Part shown: positions 1 to 11,398 of the stretch, one piece after another
How the letters are laid out: the number at the start of each line of letters is the position of its first letter
Numbering within the stretch: position 1 is the first letter of the stretch
NCBI GenBank assembly: GCA_028023455.1
Contig: JAQFVV010006203.1
Span: forward strand, 13,678,348-13,742,347
Source of the DNA: Epiperipatus broadwayi
Taxonomy: Eukaryota; Onychophora; Udeonychophora; Euonychophora; Peripatidae
Reading direction: 5' to 3'
DNA length: 64,000 nt
Program-made: the position numbers and the translations under genes
Notes under the pieces: model-generated
What the model was told of the DNA's origin: nothing
The model's input: only the letters and a program-made list of their open reading frames with translations
The model's database searches: none

Positions 1-6
1 TTATAG

Positions 7-117
7 GCCTTGGGTAATAGTCTGAGTCAAACAGATGCAAGTCTCACACAACAACTGGAACGGCTTCATGAACTTATAAACTTTTTCCATGGAAGTATCG
101 AGTTACTACATAAACAT
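7..117 (+). CDS. HPS4: HPS4 homologue, internal exon A (end of first longin region)
   Basis: First visible exon of a gene that starts upstream of the window. The acceptor is TTATAG just before base 7 and the donor is GTAAAG at 118. It reads 37 codons in phase 0 at both ends. The protein contains QLERLHELINFFHGSIELL, which resembles the stretch of vertebrate HPS4 around the FFNFYNGPV segment near the end of the first longin domain. HPS4 is a cytosolic subunit of BLOC-3 (with HPS1), which activates Rab32/Rab38 for making lysosome-related organelles. The assignment leans on the clearer downstream exons C, D, F and G, with which this exon is in compatible phase. The open frame continues to 213, but that tail lies past the donor and is AT-rich intron. 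The 5' border is seen only as six bases, so the acceptor is less certain than the donor. Confidence 0.72.
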
Positions 118-552
118 GTAAAGATAGAATCTTTTTGTTTGTTTGTTTTTGTAAAGTACAGGCAGTTCTTTATATCTTTTATCGTGACTTGCATAAGTCT
201 GGACTTAAATTAAGTTTTCACTGTATATAAAATGCAAAAAAAAATAATTTAAATATTGATATATAAGTTACACAGTCCATGATGTGTCACATTTCTTGTG
301 ATATGCTGTCTTACTTATTTTCATTTGTGGAAAAAAAAAAAAAATTATATTTGGCTTCATGGCTAGTAGTAACTTATGTATCTGAGAGAAAAAAATTCAA
401 ATTACGCAAATTTTACTTAAATAATTATATAACAAGAACTGTCTGTAACATTTGTATGTGAATTTGTTTATGTATTATTATATATATGGTTATGTGTTCA
501 TATATATACATATACACATATAATAGTAAATTTTTTCATATAATAGTGTCAC
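118..552 (+). other. HPS4 intron 1, first part: no gene
   Basis: AT-rich intronic sequence with A-tracts (332-344) and TA-rich stretches around 478-520. I see no coding or mobile-element signal. Intron 1 as a whole runs from 118 to 23039, about 22.9 kb. Confidence 0.6.
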
Positions 553-1255
553 CTAGTGCAAACTATAGTAATCAGTAGATGCTAGATGATCATTTTAATC
601 CCTATTCAGTGTTTCCCTATTCATTATCACCAGGCTAGTTTCTACCTTATGCTTTCATCAGTGAGGAACCTTGCATCTGAGAGCAGTGCACATAGATCTT
701 TGGATCTAATGCTCCCCTCCAGTACCCACCTTTTACTTTTTTTGGTTAATTATAAAACTATCAGTCCAAAATAAAAACATAATAATATTTTTAATCCAAA
801 CTAATTTGGTTGTCTAATCATATATTTTAGTGTCTTTGGTTTTTTTATTGATTACTATAGCTTGCATTAAATGGCATTGTTGTGTGGAGAAATTTGCTAT
901 TTAACAGCTTGTGTAGGCATGATGTTTTAATATTTAATACCAATCCTAATCAAAAAAAAAAGGTAACTATGGTTATTAAAAAAACCAAAGACACCAAAAT
1001 ATATAGATACAAACTGGATTCAGTTCTTTGTGGTTATATAATCAAATTAACTTAGATTGAAGCTTTATAAATTAACCAAAAAGATAAGCGGTGGGTGCTG
1101 GAGGGATGCATTACATTCAAGGATCCAGCTGCACTTCTCTCAGATTGAAGACTTCTCATTGATAAAAACCATAAGCTAAAAATTGATTTGGAGATATTGG
1201 ATCAGAAACCATCTAGAATCTATTGTATAAGCATAAGAAAAGGTGGTCAAGTGAT
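553..1255. repeat. Foldback-family repeat, old head-to-head pair (copy 1)
   Basis: The left half (about 553-835) reads in the same direction as the copy at 41419-41867. It carries a degraded gtttctggctt-like core, the GTGAGGAACCTTG segment, CTCCAGTACCCACCTTTTA, and GTGTCTTTGG. A terminal-type block (TGGCATTGTTGTGTGGAGAAATTTGC, about 871-896) follows. The right half (about 930-1255) then reads in the opposite direction: ACCAATCCTAAT, CCAAAGACACCAAAAT, GGTGGGTGCTGGAGGG, and an end resembling AAGCATAAGAAAAGGTGGTCA. The order matches the much younger set at 44557-45738. The copy is strongly diverged, so it is an old insertion. Confidence 0.6.
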
Positions 1256-2720
1256 GTTTTATATATATAAGTTTACGCATTTGCTCATATATATAAATAC
1301 ATGTGATATTTATTTGAATTGTGAAGGATATGTTAGAAGAATCAAGGATAAGTTAAAAAAAGACAGTTAGAAAATAAGATGACTGATGAGCTAAAAGAAG
1401 AAAGTAATTATGGGCATCTAAGAGATAGAGAAATAAACAGAAAGGCTTGAAGAAACTTGTACAATTAATTTGCAGAACTTATCTTTATTTAGTGATATAA
1501 TTAATGGTGTTATATATTAGACACCAGTCTTGTTTAACAAAATAAGGATATTTTCTTCTGGATGTGTGTGTCTGAATAAAACAAAAACAATCTTAAATAG
1601 TCTAGTGCAAGATAATAGCTTATCTAGCATTGTTCTGAATAAGTTGTCAACTGTCAATTTGTAGAAGCTGTGTATATATGTGTATGTGAGGCCATGTTGA
1701 CACCATAAACATATTGGTCTTTTTTTTTTAATAGTTTGTTTGGATTGTTTTTTATATTTGGATGTATTTGAAAATTTCATGTTTGGGTGTACGTATTTGA
1801 AAATTAATAAATTATATGTGATTATTTTTAGTGTATTTAATAAAGGTAAAAACTTCTAACATTGCAGATGTTATTTTATTAAATTAATCTTTTATGTTTT
1901 ATATCAAAATTTTATGTGTCTAAAGTGACAAAAAAGGAAGTCATTTGCAAGAAATGTATTTCTAATCCAAATAAATCTACTTGACTTGGAAAAAAAATTA
2001 AAAAATAGATAGGTATAAACAAAAAAAAAACATTTTCTAAAATCAGGAAGTGAGCAGACAAGATAAGAATCTTCTCAGTATTGTCATGAATACTTTTAGA
2101 AAATTAACAAATTATCATGACATTTTATGCTTCTCTTAATGTATGTTTTATTGGTATTAAATATTCTAGTATAAGATGAAAGAGGCCTACAATTAAAATA
2201 TAAAGGTCTAATCTGGTATCAGATTTATGTATCTGAATTGGTTTGCACTCAAATCTTTAAGATTTTAGAATTTCAAGGCTGTTGGTTTGACAATATAAAG
2301 GTGATAAAGGTAGCCACTCATTTACATAAATATATTTGTTCCAGTTTCAAATCCAAAATTTCTTACTAATAAAAGCATAAATCAGAAACCTTTTTCAGCA
2401 TATGGATATAATAGTACTATTATCTAGTGTCCGTTGATTTTTCAATTTGGCTGTGGACTAGAATGAAAAGAATTTCCCCTGAAAGGAATATTTTTAACAA
2501 ATACAGCTAATCTTTGCAAAAGCTTGTTTTAGCAAATGATTTAATAAGAATTTACATCTATCAGAAATATAAATCAGCCATGTAAATAAACTTTTTAATA
2601 ACTTCTAGATATAGCTGACAACACAATAATAGTAAAGAAAATATATTAAGAATTAACAAAAACTATTTGATAAATTACCGAACATTATATCTTTTGATGA
2701 TATTGAGATTAATTTCTTAC
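1256..2720 (+). other. HPS4 intron 1: unassigned AT-rich stretch
   Basis: No coding signal, recognisable mobile element or structured RNA seen. The short open frames here have low-complexity composition and no family motifs. Confidence 0.55.
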
Positions 2721-2725
2721 CTGTG

Positions 2726-3095
2726 TGAAATGTCTATGAAAGAATGCCAGCACTCGTTAAAAATTAACAGGAACCAGATATTATCTGACATTAGATCGGA
2801 TTGAGTATTCATCGCCAAGAACCAATATGCATATTATTAGTTAGTACATTAGCCAATGACTTAAATGGACCAATAGGCGATGATGCTCACTCAATCCGAA
2901 TAAATAGCGAGTGTATTAAAATAGAGATCAGTTATATATTATAACGCAAAGTGCATTAAATTATGAACTAATAATAACTTTAAGCTTTCCATGCTCTGAA
3001 AATCTGTTGATTATTTAAAGATATCTATATATGTAATGCTACTCATACTCCTATAGGTCTGATCACAAATTATTGTATGGAGTCAGAACATAGCA
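2726..3095 (+). repeat. Left LTR of the Gypsy element
   Basis: 370 bp, TG...CA ends. It holds a long inverted repeat (2795-2899) and lacks the GGGGACCTGGCAA-type segment present in the right LTR. It is flanked on the left by target duplication CTGTG. Confidence 0.92.
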
Positions 3096-3097
3096 AT

Positions 3098-3113
3098 TGG
3101 TGCAGTCGACAAG
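3098..3113 (+). promoter_or_regulatory. Gypsy primer-binding site
   Basis: TGGTGCAGTCGAC begins two bases after the left LTR. TGG is the complement of the CCA end of tRNAs, as expected for the minus-strand primer site. I cannot say which tRNA is used. Confidence 0.7.
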
Positions 3114-3194
3114 ATAGAAATAACTTTCAAACAGTAGTTATTGTCAGAGCACAAATAAGCAATAAAAAACTGGACTAGCTAAGTCGTAAGGAAT

Positions 3195-6100
3195 ATGGCT
3201 GCAGCACAATTAGGAATAGGTGAATTCAACATAAAAAACCCCTCCGAGTGGCCCATATATACCAAACATATAGAGAAATATTTTATAGTTAATAAAACTA
3301 AGGATGATGTAACAAAAATTTCCATATTACTTCTTTTTGGAGGATCAAGAATAATTGAGATCACAAACTGATTATGTGAACCCAAAGATCCCAAAGTACT
3401 TTATAGTGAATTACTTAAACGACTTAATAATCATTTTAGCCCGGAGCCATCTAAACACATATCTTGCCTACATTTGCGTAATAGATACCATGTGAAGGGG
3501 GGAAATTGCAAGGATTTTGACATCGCCTTGAAAGACTTGGCAAGAGATTGTGCATATATAGAGTACTTAGAAATTTAGAAGAAACATTGTTGGAACAGTT
3601 CTTATGGGGGATGAGTGCCATGTCAGACCTAACATATTCTGAGGCCATAAAAAGAGGCATGACCTATGAGTTCATTGTAATGATTCCAACAGGCAAATAT
3701 GGACAGTACCAAACCAACGACAAACAAGATAAGCAAGGCAGAAAACTCGCCAAATAAGAAAAGTGAATGTTATCACTGCAGAAAAGTTGGACATTTTTCA
3801 TGCGAATGCAGATGGAAAAGTGCTAAATATAACAACTGCGGAAAAATTGACGACCTAGCCAAGGTCTGCGACACTAATGTGTATCAAGTTTTGCTAAAAA
3901 GCTGCTGGGAAAAATTTTAAAAACCAGAAAAATTGGCGGAAATAAATAAAGCAGAGACAAAAAATGAACAGCAAATAATGTTGGTGGTTAAAATAATCCT
4001 ATTGAAATAGATAGTGGTGCCATATCGCAGAAGGACTGATTTGAGTTAAAAATAAAAATTAATGACTAACCAAGAATGGACAAAACCGATCTAAAAGCAA
4101 AAGATACAAATGGAAATCCCATCGGGATTGTTGGAGTAGTAAAAGTACTGGTAGCTATAAATAGCTACCGAGAAAAATTATACCTATATATAGTTAAAGG
4201 AAATATACAGCCCATAATAGGCAGGGAATGGTTTATATCCCTAGGCATAAAAATATGCATGATAAATAAAATTAATATAGAAAATGAGATAAAGGCTAAT
4301 TTTCTTAAACTGTTCACAGAGGAGCAAGGTAAAATCAATACTAAGCCTGTTGAAATTGACCTCCACGAAGATGCAAAATCCATCCATTTTAAGCCAAGAA
4401 AAATATCTTTTGCACAAAGACTATGGGTCGAAGAGGCATTCGACGTATTAGTAAAGAAGGGGGTATTGACACCTGTCAAAGATGCAGACTGAGCTATACA
4501 TATAATGGTAATAACAAAGCCAAATGGAGAAATCCATGTATGTGGGGATTTCAGAGTAACTGTCAAGAAGTGCATAACAAAAAATCCCTATCCTGTACCA
4601 AATGTTGGAGATTCTAGCTGGAGTTGATGGAGCAAGACATTTTGCAAAGCTGGATTTAAATGCCGCTTTCCATTAAGTACTGGTTTCAGCACTTTTAACT
4701 ATAGCAATGCATAAAGGGTTCTATAAATACAGTCAGTTGCCATTTGAAGTAACAATTGCCCCGAATATATTTCAAACTAAGATCGATTCATTATTAGAAA
4801 GATTGAAGGTAGTAACGCCTTTTTTTGATGACATCTTCATAACAGCAGATTCTGAGCAACTGCTGGAACAAAACTTAATTCAGAAAAAGTGCATTTAACA
4901 GAAAATTAAATTTTTAGGACATATTATTTCAAGCGTTGGAATCAGACCTGACCTGGAAAAAATTAAAGCAATTATGAATGCTCAAACTCCAAAGAGTGTT
5001 AAAGAACTTCAGGCTTTCTTGGGACTGATTAATTTTTTTGAAAGGAAAAGCTCATGTAGCCACTCCTTTGTATGATTTACTTTGGAAAAATTAGCGATGG
5101 AAATGGATAGAAACACAATAGGGCACTTTTCAAAAAACCAAGGCATTACTTACTGGTTCATTATAACAACAATCTAGAAATGATATTAACAACTGATGCA
5201 TCTGATTATGGAATAATTGGAGCAGTGCTTAGTCATCCATCACAGAATGGGGAACGCCCTATAGCTTTTATGTCTAGAACGTTAACGAAGGCTGAAAGAA
5301 ACTACAGCCAACTGGACAAAGAGGCATTGGCTATAGTAGCAGCAGTTCGGAAATTCCACTAATACATTTATGATTGTTCTTTTAAAATAACAACTGACCA
5401 TCGCCCATTATTGGGAATTTTTGCCAATAAAAACACTGCTCCTGACCATTTAAGTTCTCATATGATTCGCTGATACAATTTTTTATCAGCATATGATTAT
5501 GACTTAATCTAGCTGAAAGGTAGCCAACTAAAACATTATCTTGCATACCAGATTCAACAAAAAAAACTGATAATGAAGTAGAAATATGTTATTTAGACCA
5601 TTGGTAAACTGAAATGATAAATAGTGCAACTGTTGCTAGGTGGACGCAAGAAACAACAGGATACCAGATGCTAATTAACTGGATCAGAGGGATGACCCAG
5701 CAAATGTCTTCACTATTTAAATAAAACTTTATGTAGTGTGCAACAATACCTATAAATATCTAAGGGCTGCATTATACTGGGTGACAAAGTATTAGTACTG
5801 CTAGTAGGTCACTCTAAAATATTGGAAATACTGCATCAAGTGCATCTGGGCATAGTTAGAGCAAAAGCTTTAGCTCACTGTTAAGTATATTGGCCGGGTA
5901 TGGGAGCATATATAGAAACATATATAAAAAATGCAAGCCCTGTCAATCTACTGCAAAAGTACCTGAGAAAATTTTTACATCATGACTAAAACTAACAGAC
6001 CATGTGTGCACATAGATCATGCAGGTTCAATAAATGGAAAAATGTTTTTTGTATTAAGAGATGCTGGCTCCAGTTGGGCCGAATATAAATTAGTGAGAAA

Positions 6101-6808
6101 TACTAGTACAACAGAAACCATCAGCATATTACAGGAAATGTTTTCATGCCATGGTTCACTGAAAGTCTTGGTCTCGGATAATGGAACTGACTTTATTTCC
6201 GAACAATTTAAATTATTCTTAGATGAGTGGGGAATAAAACATATTCGTGCTCCTCCATATCACCCAGAATCTAATGGGATAGCTGAAAAAGCAGTGCAAC
6301 AATTAAAGTTGATATTAAATAAACTAAACTATATAGACATAGCCAAAGCATTAAACATAGAAATGCTATGTCAACACATTATGCCTTCCATATCTACAGA
6401 AAATCACCTGCAGAAATATTGATGGGCCGGAAGTTACACAAGCTGTCCATTCTTATACCGGACCTACAAAAAATAACAAAATTGGGAAAAAATATTTTCT
6501 ACGCTGTTGGAGAAAACGTATGTATACGTGACAGTCTACCTAAGACATGGGTAAAAGCTCAAATAACTAAAGTTATTTTGGACCAAATAATTGAAGTGCA
6601 AACTTCAACAGGAGCATGCTATCATCGGCATATAAACCATATTCGGATAAATTGGGCGGGAGTAAACATAGACTTTGATGAAAATTTATCTGGAACAAAT
6701 AAGACACTTGGCGAACACTGCGCAGAAGATCATATGGGAAAACATAATTTAGCAGCAGAAGTTCCAGTTGAACCTTGTTGCACTACTGCTCCAAATAGAG
6801 GCTACTAA
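3195..6808 (+). pseudogene. Gypsy gag-pol polyprotein, broken by stops and frameshifts
   Basis: Gag starts at the ATG at 3195 (MAAAQLGIGEF) and has an in-frame TGA near 3370 and a shift near 3570. A CCHC zinc knuckle is at 3768-3810 (C-x2-C-x4-H-x4-C), and a second knuckle has lost residues. The aspartic protease motif DSGA is at about 4010, followed by IIGREW-type flap sequence. Reverse transcriptase runs about 4290-5080. Its active-site motif reads FFDD (about 4818-4832) where YxDD is usual. RNase H has TDASDYG, KEALAIV and TDHRPL (5180-5450). Integrase has a KCKPCQ half-finger (about 5929) and a D-D-E core: HIDHAG, SDNGTDF and an E in NGIAEKAVQ (5982-6350). The C-terminal tail ends at 6808. 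It cannot make a working polyprotein. Confidence 0.9.
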
Positions 6809-6894
6809 TTTTCAAGAAGCAGATGTCGCTGACATCATCACCTGCTGGCATATTTAAGGAGATTCCATATGTGACTCCAGAGAAGCATGCGCTT

Positions 6895-6915
6895 CTCAGG
6901 AGAAGGAGAGGATAG
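6895..6915 (+). promoter_or_regulatory. Gypsy polypurine tract
   Basis: Purine-rich AGGAGAAGGAGAGGATAG stands directly before the right LTR, where plus-strand synthesis is primed in LTR elements. Confidence 0.75.
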
Positions 6916-7299
6916 TGAAATGTACGTGAAAGAATGCCTGCACTTGTTAAAACTTAACAGGAATCAGATATTATCTGATCTTAAATTGGATTGAGTATTC
7001 ATCGCCAAGAACCAATACATGTATTATTAGTTGTATGTTAATCAATTGACTTAAATGGACCAATAGGCGATGATGCTCGCTCAATCTGGATGGGGACCTG
7101 GCAATAAATAACGAGTGTACTAAAATAGAGATCAGTTGTATATTATAACGCAGAGTGCATTAAATTGTAAACTAATAATAACTTTAAGCTTCCTTTGCTC
7201 TGAGAGTCTGTTGGTTATTTCAAGATATCTATATATGTTATGCTACTCATACTCCTATAGGCCTGATTGCAAATTATTGTATGAAGTCAGAACATAGCA
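6916..7299 (+). repeat. Right LTR of the Gypsy element
   Basis: 384 bp, about 14 bp longer than the left LTR because it keeps a GGGGACCTGGCAA-like segment next to AATAAA (about 7094-7112), probably the polyadenylation region. A near relative of this segment occurs at 36208-36226. It is followed by target duplication CTGTG. Confidence 0.92.
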
Positions 7300-7304
7300 C
7301 TGTG

Positions 7305-10300
7305 AAAAGTATTTAATATGGTCAAAATCAGTCTTTTCCTTATTGACTTAGTGAACTCCGAGGACCATGAATCTCCTTTTACTCAGTCAACATATAATGA
7401 CAAATATTGAGAATTTAGATTCTCTATTTTTGGCCAAAAATTCAAAATTTTTCTTATTGAACAGTAAAATAATAAAACACTGTATGGAATCAGAAAATGC
7501 CTTTCATTTTAAGATGCTTCCTATACCTATGGGCCATTCCCAGGTTTACAATTTTATGGAAAATCCAACTTGTAGAAACTTATTATGAAACTTAACAAAT
7601 GAAATCTGTATGTTTCCTGTCCATTAGCAATTTTTATAGGCATGTTTTTATGTTTTTTGTTAGTGGTTAACCCCACACTACATTAATGATATTTATAATT
7701 AAGTATTATACAGCAAATTTTTTAATAAATTAGTCTTATTTTTTTGATTATTCGAATTAATTAGAATCTAATCTCATAAACTATAAAGATTATGACCGTT
7801 CTACTCTTCATTTAATTCTTAAGCTTATAAATAATTAGAATAGTGATATTAATGAATATTATGATTCTGATATTATCTTGGACTGTTTTCTCCATATTCT
7901 GTTGTTATTGGGTACTTATAATCTACTTCCTGCCTGGTTAGGTACAATAGTAGAGTGGCAGACTCTGGTATTCAAAGCCCATGAATTGCAACCCAATTTG
8001 TCACTTCGGATTCTCAAGCTTCCTATGGACTTTCAAGAAATAAATCTATTGGTAAGATTTATTTTAATCAAATTGTTAAATTGAATAAAGACATAGATGG
8101 AATCATTTATGGTCTCACAAGCAGTTAATTAATTCAACATAAAACATTTGAATTTAACTCTGCCAACTCCATCATTGTGTCATTAAAAAAGATAACTTTA
8201 TTTCATAGTTATTAAACTTTTAATTCATGAAACAATACTATTGTGAAATATAAATACTATAAAAATTAAGTTTCATCAGGGCTTACCCCACTGAATTGTT
8301 TTTTTTATAATGCACCTAATATTTGTTTTCAATTAGAATTAGATTCATTGAAAATTTGTGCATAACTCTATTAAAAGTATATGGAATATATATTTAATGA
8401 AAATAAAATGAGTTAAAGATAAAATATTCTGAAAAAGTACACTTCAGATTCTTTTACAAAGGAATGATGAAGAAGTACTCACCAGCCCAATCAACTGCAA
8501 AATTATGAGAGATGTTTATTTTGGGATTTTTATCTTTATTTTATTCTTCATTTATTAATAGCAAGATCCCCATTGATTGATTAATGTTTAATGGCTTGTT
8601 GTTTCAGCTGTGGATTGGTTACCTGATTAGAAAAAGCTTGCTTGGTGATTCTAAAGCTACCTAAAAGATTATCCAGATTTTAACCTCTTCATCTATGGAT
8701 TTGGGGGTTACTGACATAAATTTTATATTATAAAGATTTTTATGAAAACATGAGGACATTGAATATACAAATATATTTAATATAATTATTACTGCATTGT
8801 GAAGAATGAGATTGGAGCCACAGCACAGATGATAAGGTTAGAAAATCAAAATCCATATTTAATTACAGGAAACTTAATTATCTAAAAATTATTATATTAA
8901 TTCATTTTGTTAATATTTGTATTATTTGACAGGTGCTTAAGTATAATCGTAATTCTTACTTAATCAGAGTTAGGATTATTGCAAATTGATGATCAGTATC
9001 TCAAATGGCATGTTTCATACCCAAAAAAAAATATTTAAGGTTCTCATGAAGTAGTTGCTAAAGACATTCACCTGCCTTATTTATAATTTGAATTTGAATT
9101 CATTAGATAAAATTAGAAAATTATTTTAGCTTTGAATAATAGTATTTTTCTTTTAGGTAGCTATTCTATATTGGTTTGAATATGGGCTTCTAAATATTCT
9201 TAGCTAAAGAGTAAAACAATTATGGAAAACCTTTCAATTTGTTGCCATTCAATAATTAATAAGCCTGATGAATAATTTCTTTTTCTTCAATGTTCCAATT
9301 AAGTTCTATTGCAGAGATTTTATTTAACTTAATTTTTTTATATAAGAACTAATGAATTGAGAAGAATACAGTTTCAGTCTTAGCTGATGAAAAGATTAAA
9401 TTTTTAAAACATTGCTGCTATATGTCAGTTCTCAATTTAAACTTTTCAATAGTTGACTATAATAGAAATTTGATGGTCTGAAAATTATCACTTTTATTTT
9501 ACTTTATATATGATACCCTGTTGCATATTAGTTACTCATATTATTTATTAATATGCTTTATGTCTTGCTAGCATGTGACTTTACTTGACAGATGTCTTTT
9601 TGTGGTTGAGATGTATTCTCAGAAAGATAAAAACTTTCTCATATCAAATAGTTTTAGTTATATTATTGTATATTATGGTCTTTGTAATTTGATATTAATT
9701 TCTATTGACAGGATTCCAATAGTATCTTTTTATTTTATAATAGAACATCAACCAATTTTATTCATTTAATGATCAGATTTCCAATGTAATAGCAAGAACA
9801 GTTCTACTCTAGAATTATTTATTGTAAGTCTTAGTATCAATGGATGATAGATGGTATAGTGTTATAATATCCCCAGAACAGTTTCTGGTTTTTGTCTTCA
9901 TAACTGAGGCTTAAGATTCAAAGATAAAACTAGTGTACATAAGCATGGAATAATCTTTTTTTATTATTATTCTTTTACATTATTTAAGCTAATAATTTAA
10001 AATTCAGGAAATCATAAAAGTTTATACTTAAGTCATAACTTGCTTGCATTCCAAATTCTTGATGAAGGCAAAAACCAGACTAAGTGTGTAGATATTATAG
10101 CATTGCTCCAGTTCGCAATAGATGACCCAAGAGTAGGGGAAAGAGAACTGCTCTTGAAAGCATATGATTATACTGAGAAAATCTGTGTGTTATTATTAGT
10201 AATATAGCAGCAATATAAGATTTCCATTTTTCATATCATTTTGATCATAGCTATGCAGAATACATAATTCTCTTTAAAAGCTGTTTTTTTTTTTTAAAAC

Positions 10301-11398
10301 TCTAAACACGTGTTAACTTTATTGATTGATAGAAAAAAAATGTCTGCAAATTTTAAATCCAGTTTACTAAATATGCTATTTTACATTGCATGCAGACTTT
10401 AAAAATTCTAAAATCGCTAAGCATAATGCCTTCATTTGCAAGTTACAAAGACTGTTTAAGATTAGTTTATTGTCTGAGGTTGTCATATTAATATCTAAAA
10501 AACATTTGTTTGTTAAATATTTTTCAACTTCTAAAATCAGATTTTGTAATTATCTTGTAATGTATTTTTTGAAAATGATAAGATTTATTTTTTATTTTTT
10601 ATTAGTCTATATTAATGTTATATTTTAATTAAATATAATTAAGTTTAACTGATGCTTAACTAATATGATTTGTTTTCAAAATTAATTTATAAATTTTATT
10701 AATGGATTTTTTTTTAGATTATGTTTTTTTATTTTAATCAGTAACCTTTAAAAGTTAATATTTAGTAAAATTCACCCTTATATGCAGTATATATATGTAT
10801 GTGTGTGTGGTGTAAAATATTTTTTCTTTAAGCTAATTCAGAAGTTTCAATATATAGTCTATAACTACAGAAATATTGTTGGCCAAGTGGTACATTCCCT
10901 CCCTTCAAAACCCTTTTACATCATAATAAATTCATCTATTTTTTACTTCCTAGTACCCAATTATTTTTGTAGACCTGGTTCATTTCCTTTTATCCTTCTA
11001 TCCCTATTTAATAAAATCTTTTCCAATAGTTCCACTATCCTGTCTTCATATTTCATTGTAATATCTAAATAAAAAAACACAAAATCTCTAGTTCTTCCAC
11101 TTTCTTTACTTTTAAATATTCTCTACTTTCTATGCAATTATCCTGATCCTCTTAATATTTCACATTCCAGTAAATGTCTATATAAATTACATCAACAATT
11201 CAAATTCTTATTACATTTTTACCTTCTTTTTCTAGTATCTAAAGTCTCTGCTCTTGCACCAAATAACAATAAGCTCCTTTTAATATTGTACATCTTTTCA
11301 TATTGTGTGTAATTTTTATTCTTATAAATTTTTATTTGTATTCATTTTCTATAACTCTTAATTTTTTTTATGTAACTAATTTATTTATTCTCTCTTCT
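7305..11398 (+). other. HPS4 intron 1: 4.1 kb without recognised genes
   Basis: Uniformly AT-rich sequence with T/A tracts. Open frames at 7367-7588, 9575-9769 and 10386-10628 show no family motif and read as chance frames in AT-rich DNA. No mobile element could be supported here. Confidence 0.5.

Larger units (their letters stand above)
2721..7304 (+). mobile_element. Ty3/Gypsy LTR retrotransposon, full structure, coding capacity lost
   Basis: A complete element in the same direction as HPS4. The 5-bp target duplication CTGTG is present at 2721-2725 and 7300-7304. The LTRs begin TGAAATGT and end CATAGCA (2726-3095 and 6916-7299). A primer-binding site starting TGG lies two bases after the left LTR, and a purine tract lies just before the right LTR. 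Between them the order is gag, zinc knuckle, protease, reverse transcriptase, RNase H, integrase, which is the Ty3/Gypsy order. No envelope-like frame follows integrase. The two LTRs differ at roughly one base in ten, so this is an old insertion. Many stops and frameshifts break the polyprotein. Confidence 0.93.

Noticed and set aside
118-213. Continuation of the exon A frame past 117
   Set aside because: Starts with a GTAAAG donor and turns into T-rich low-complexity sequence; exon B follows in phase from 117.
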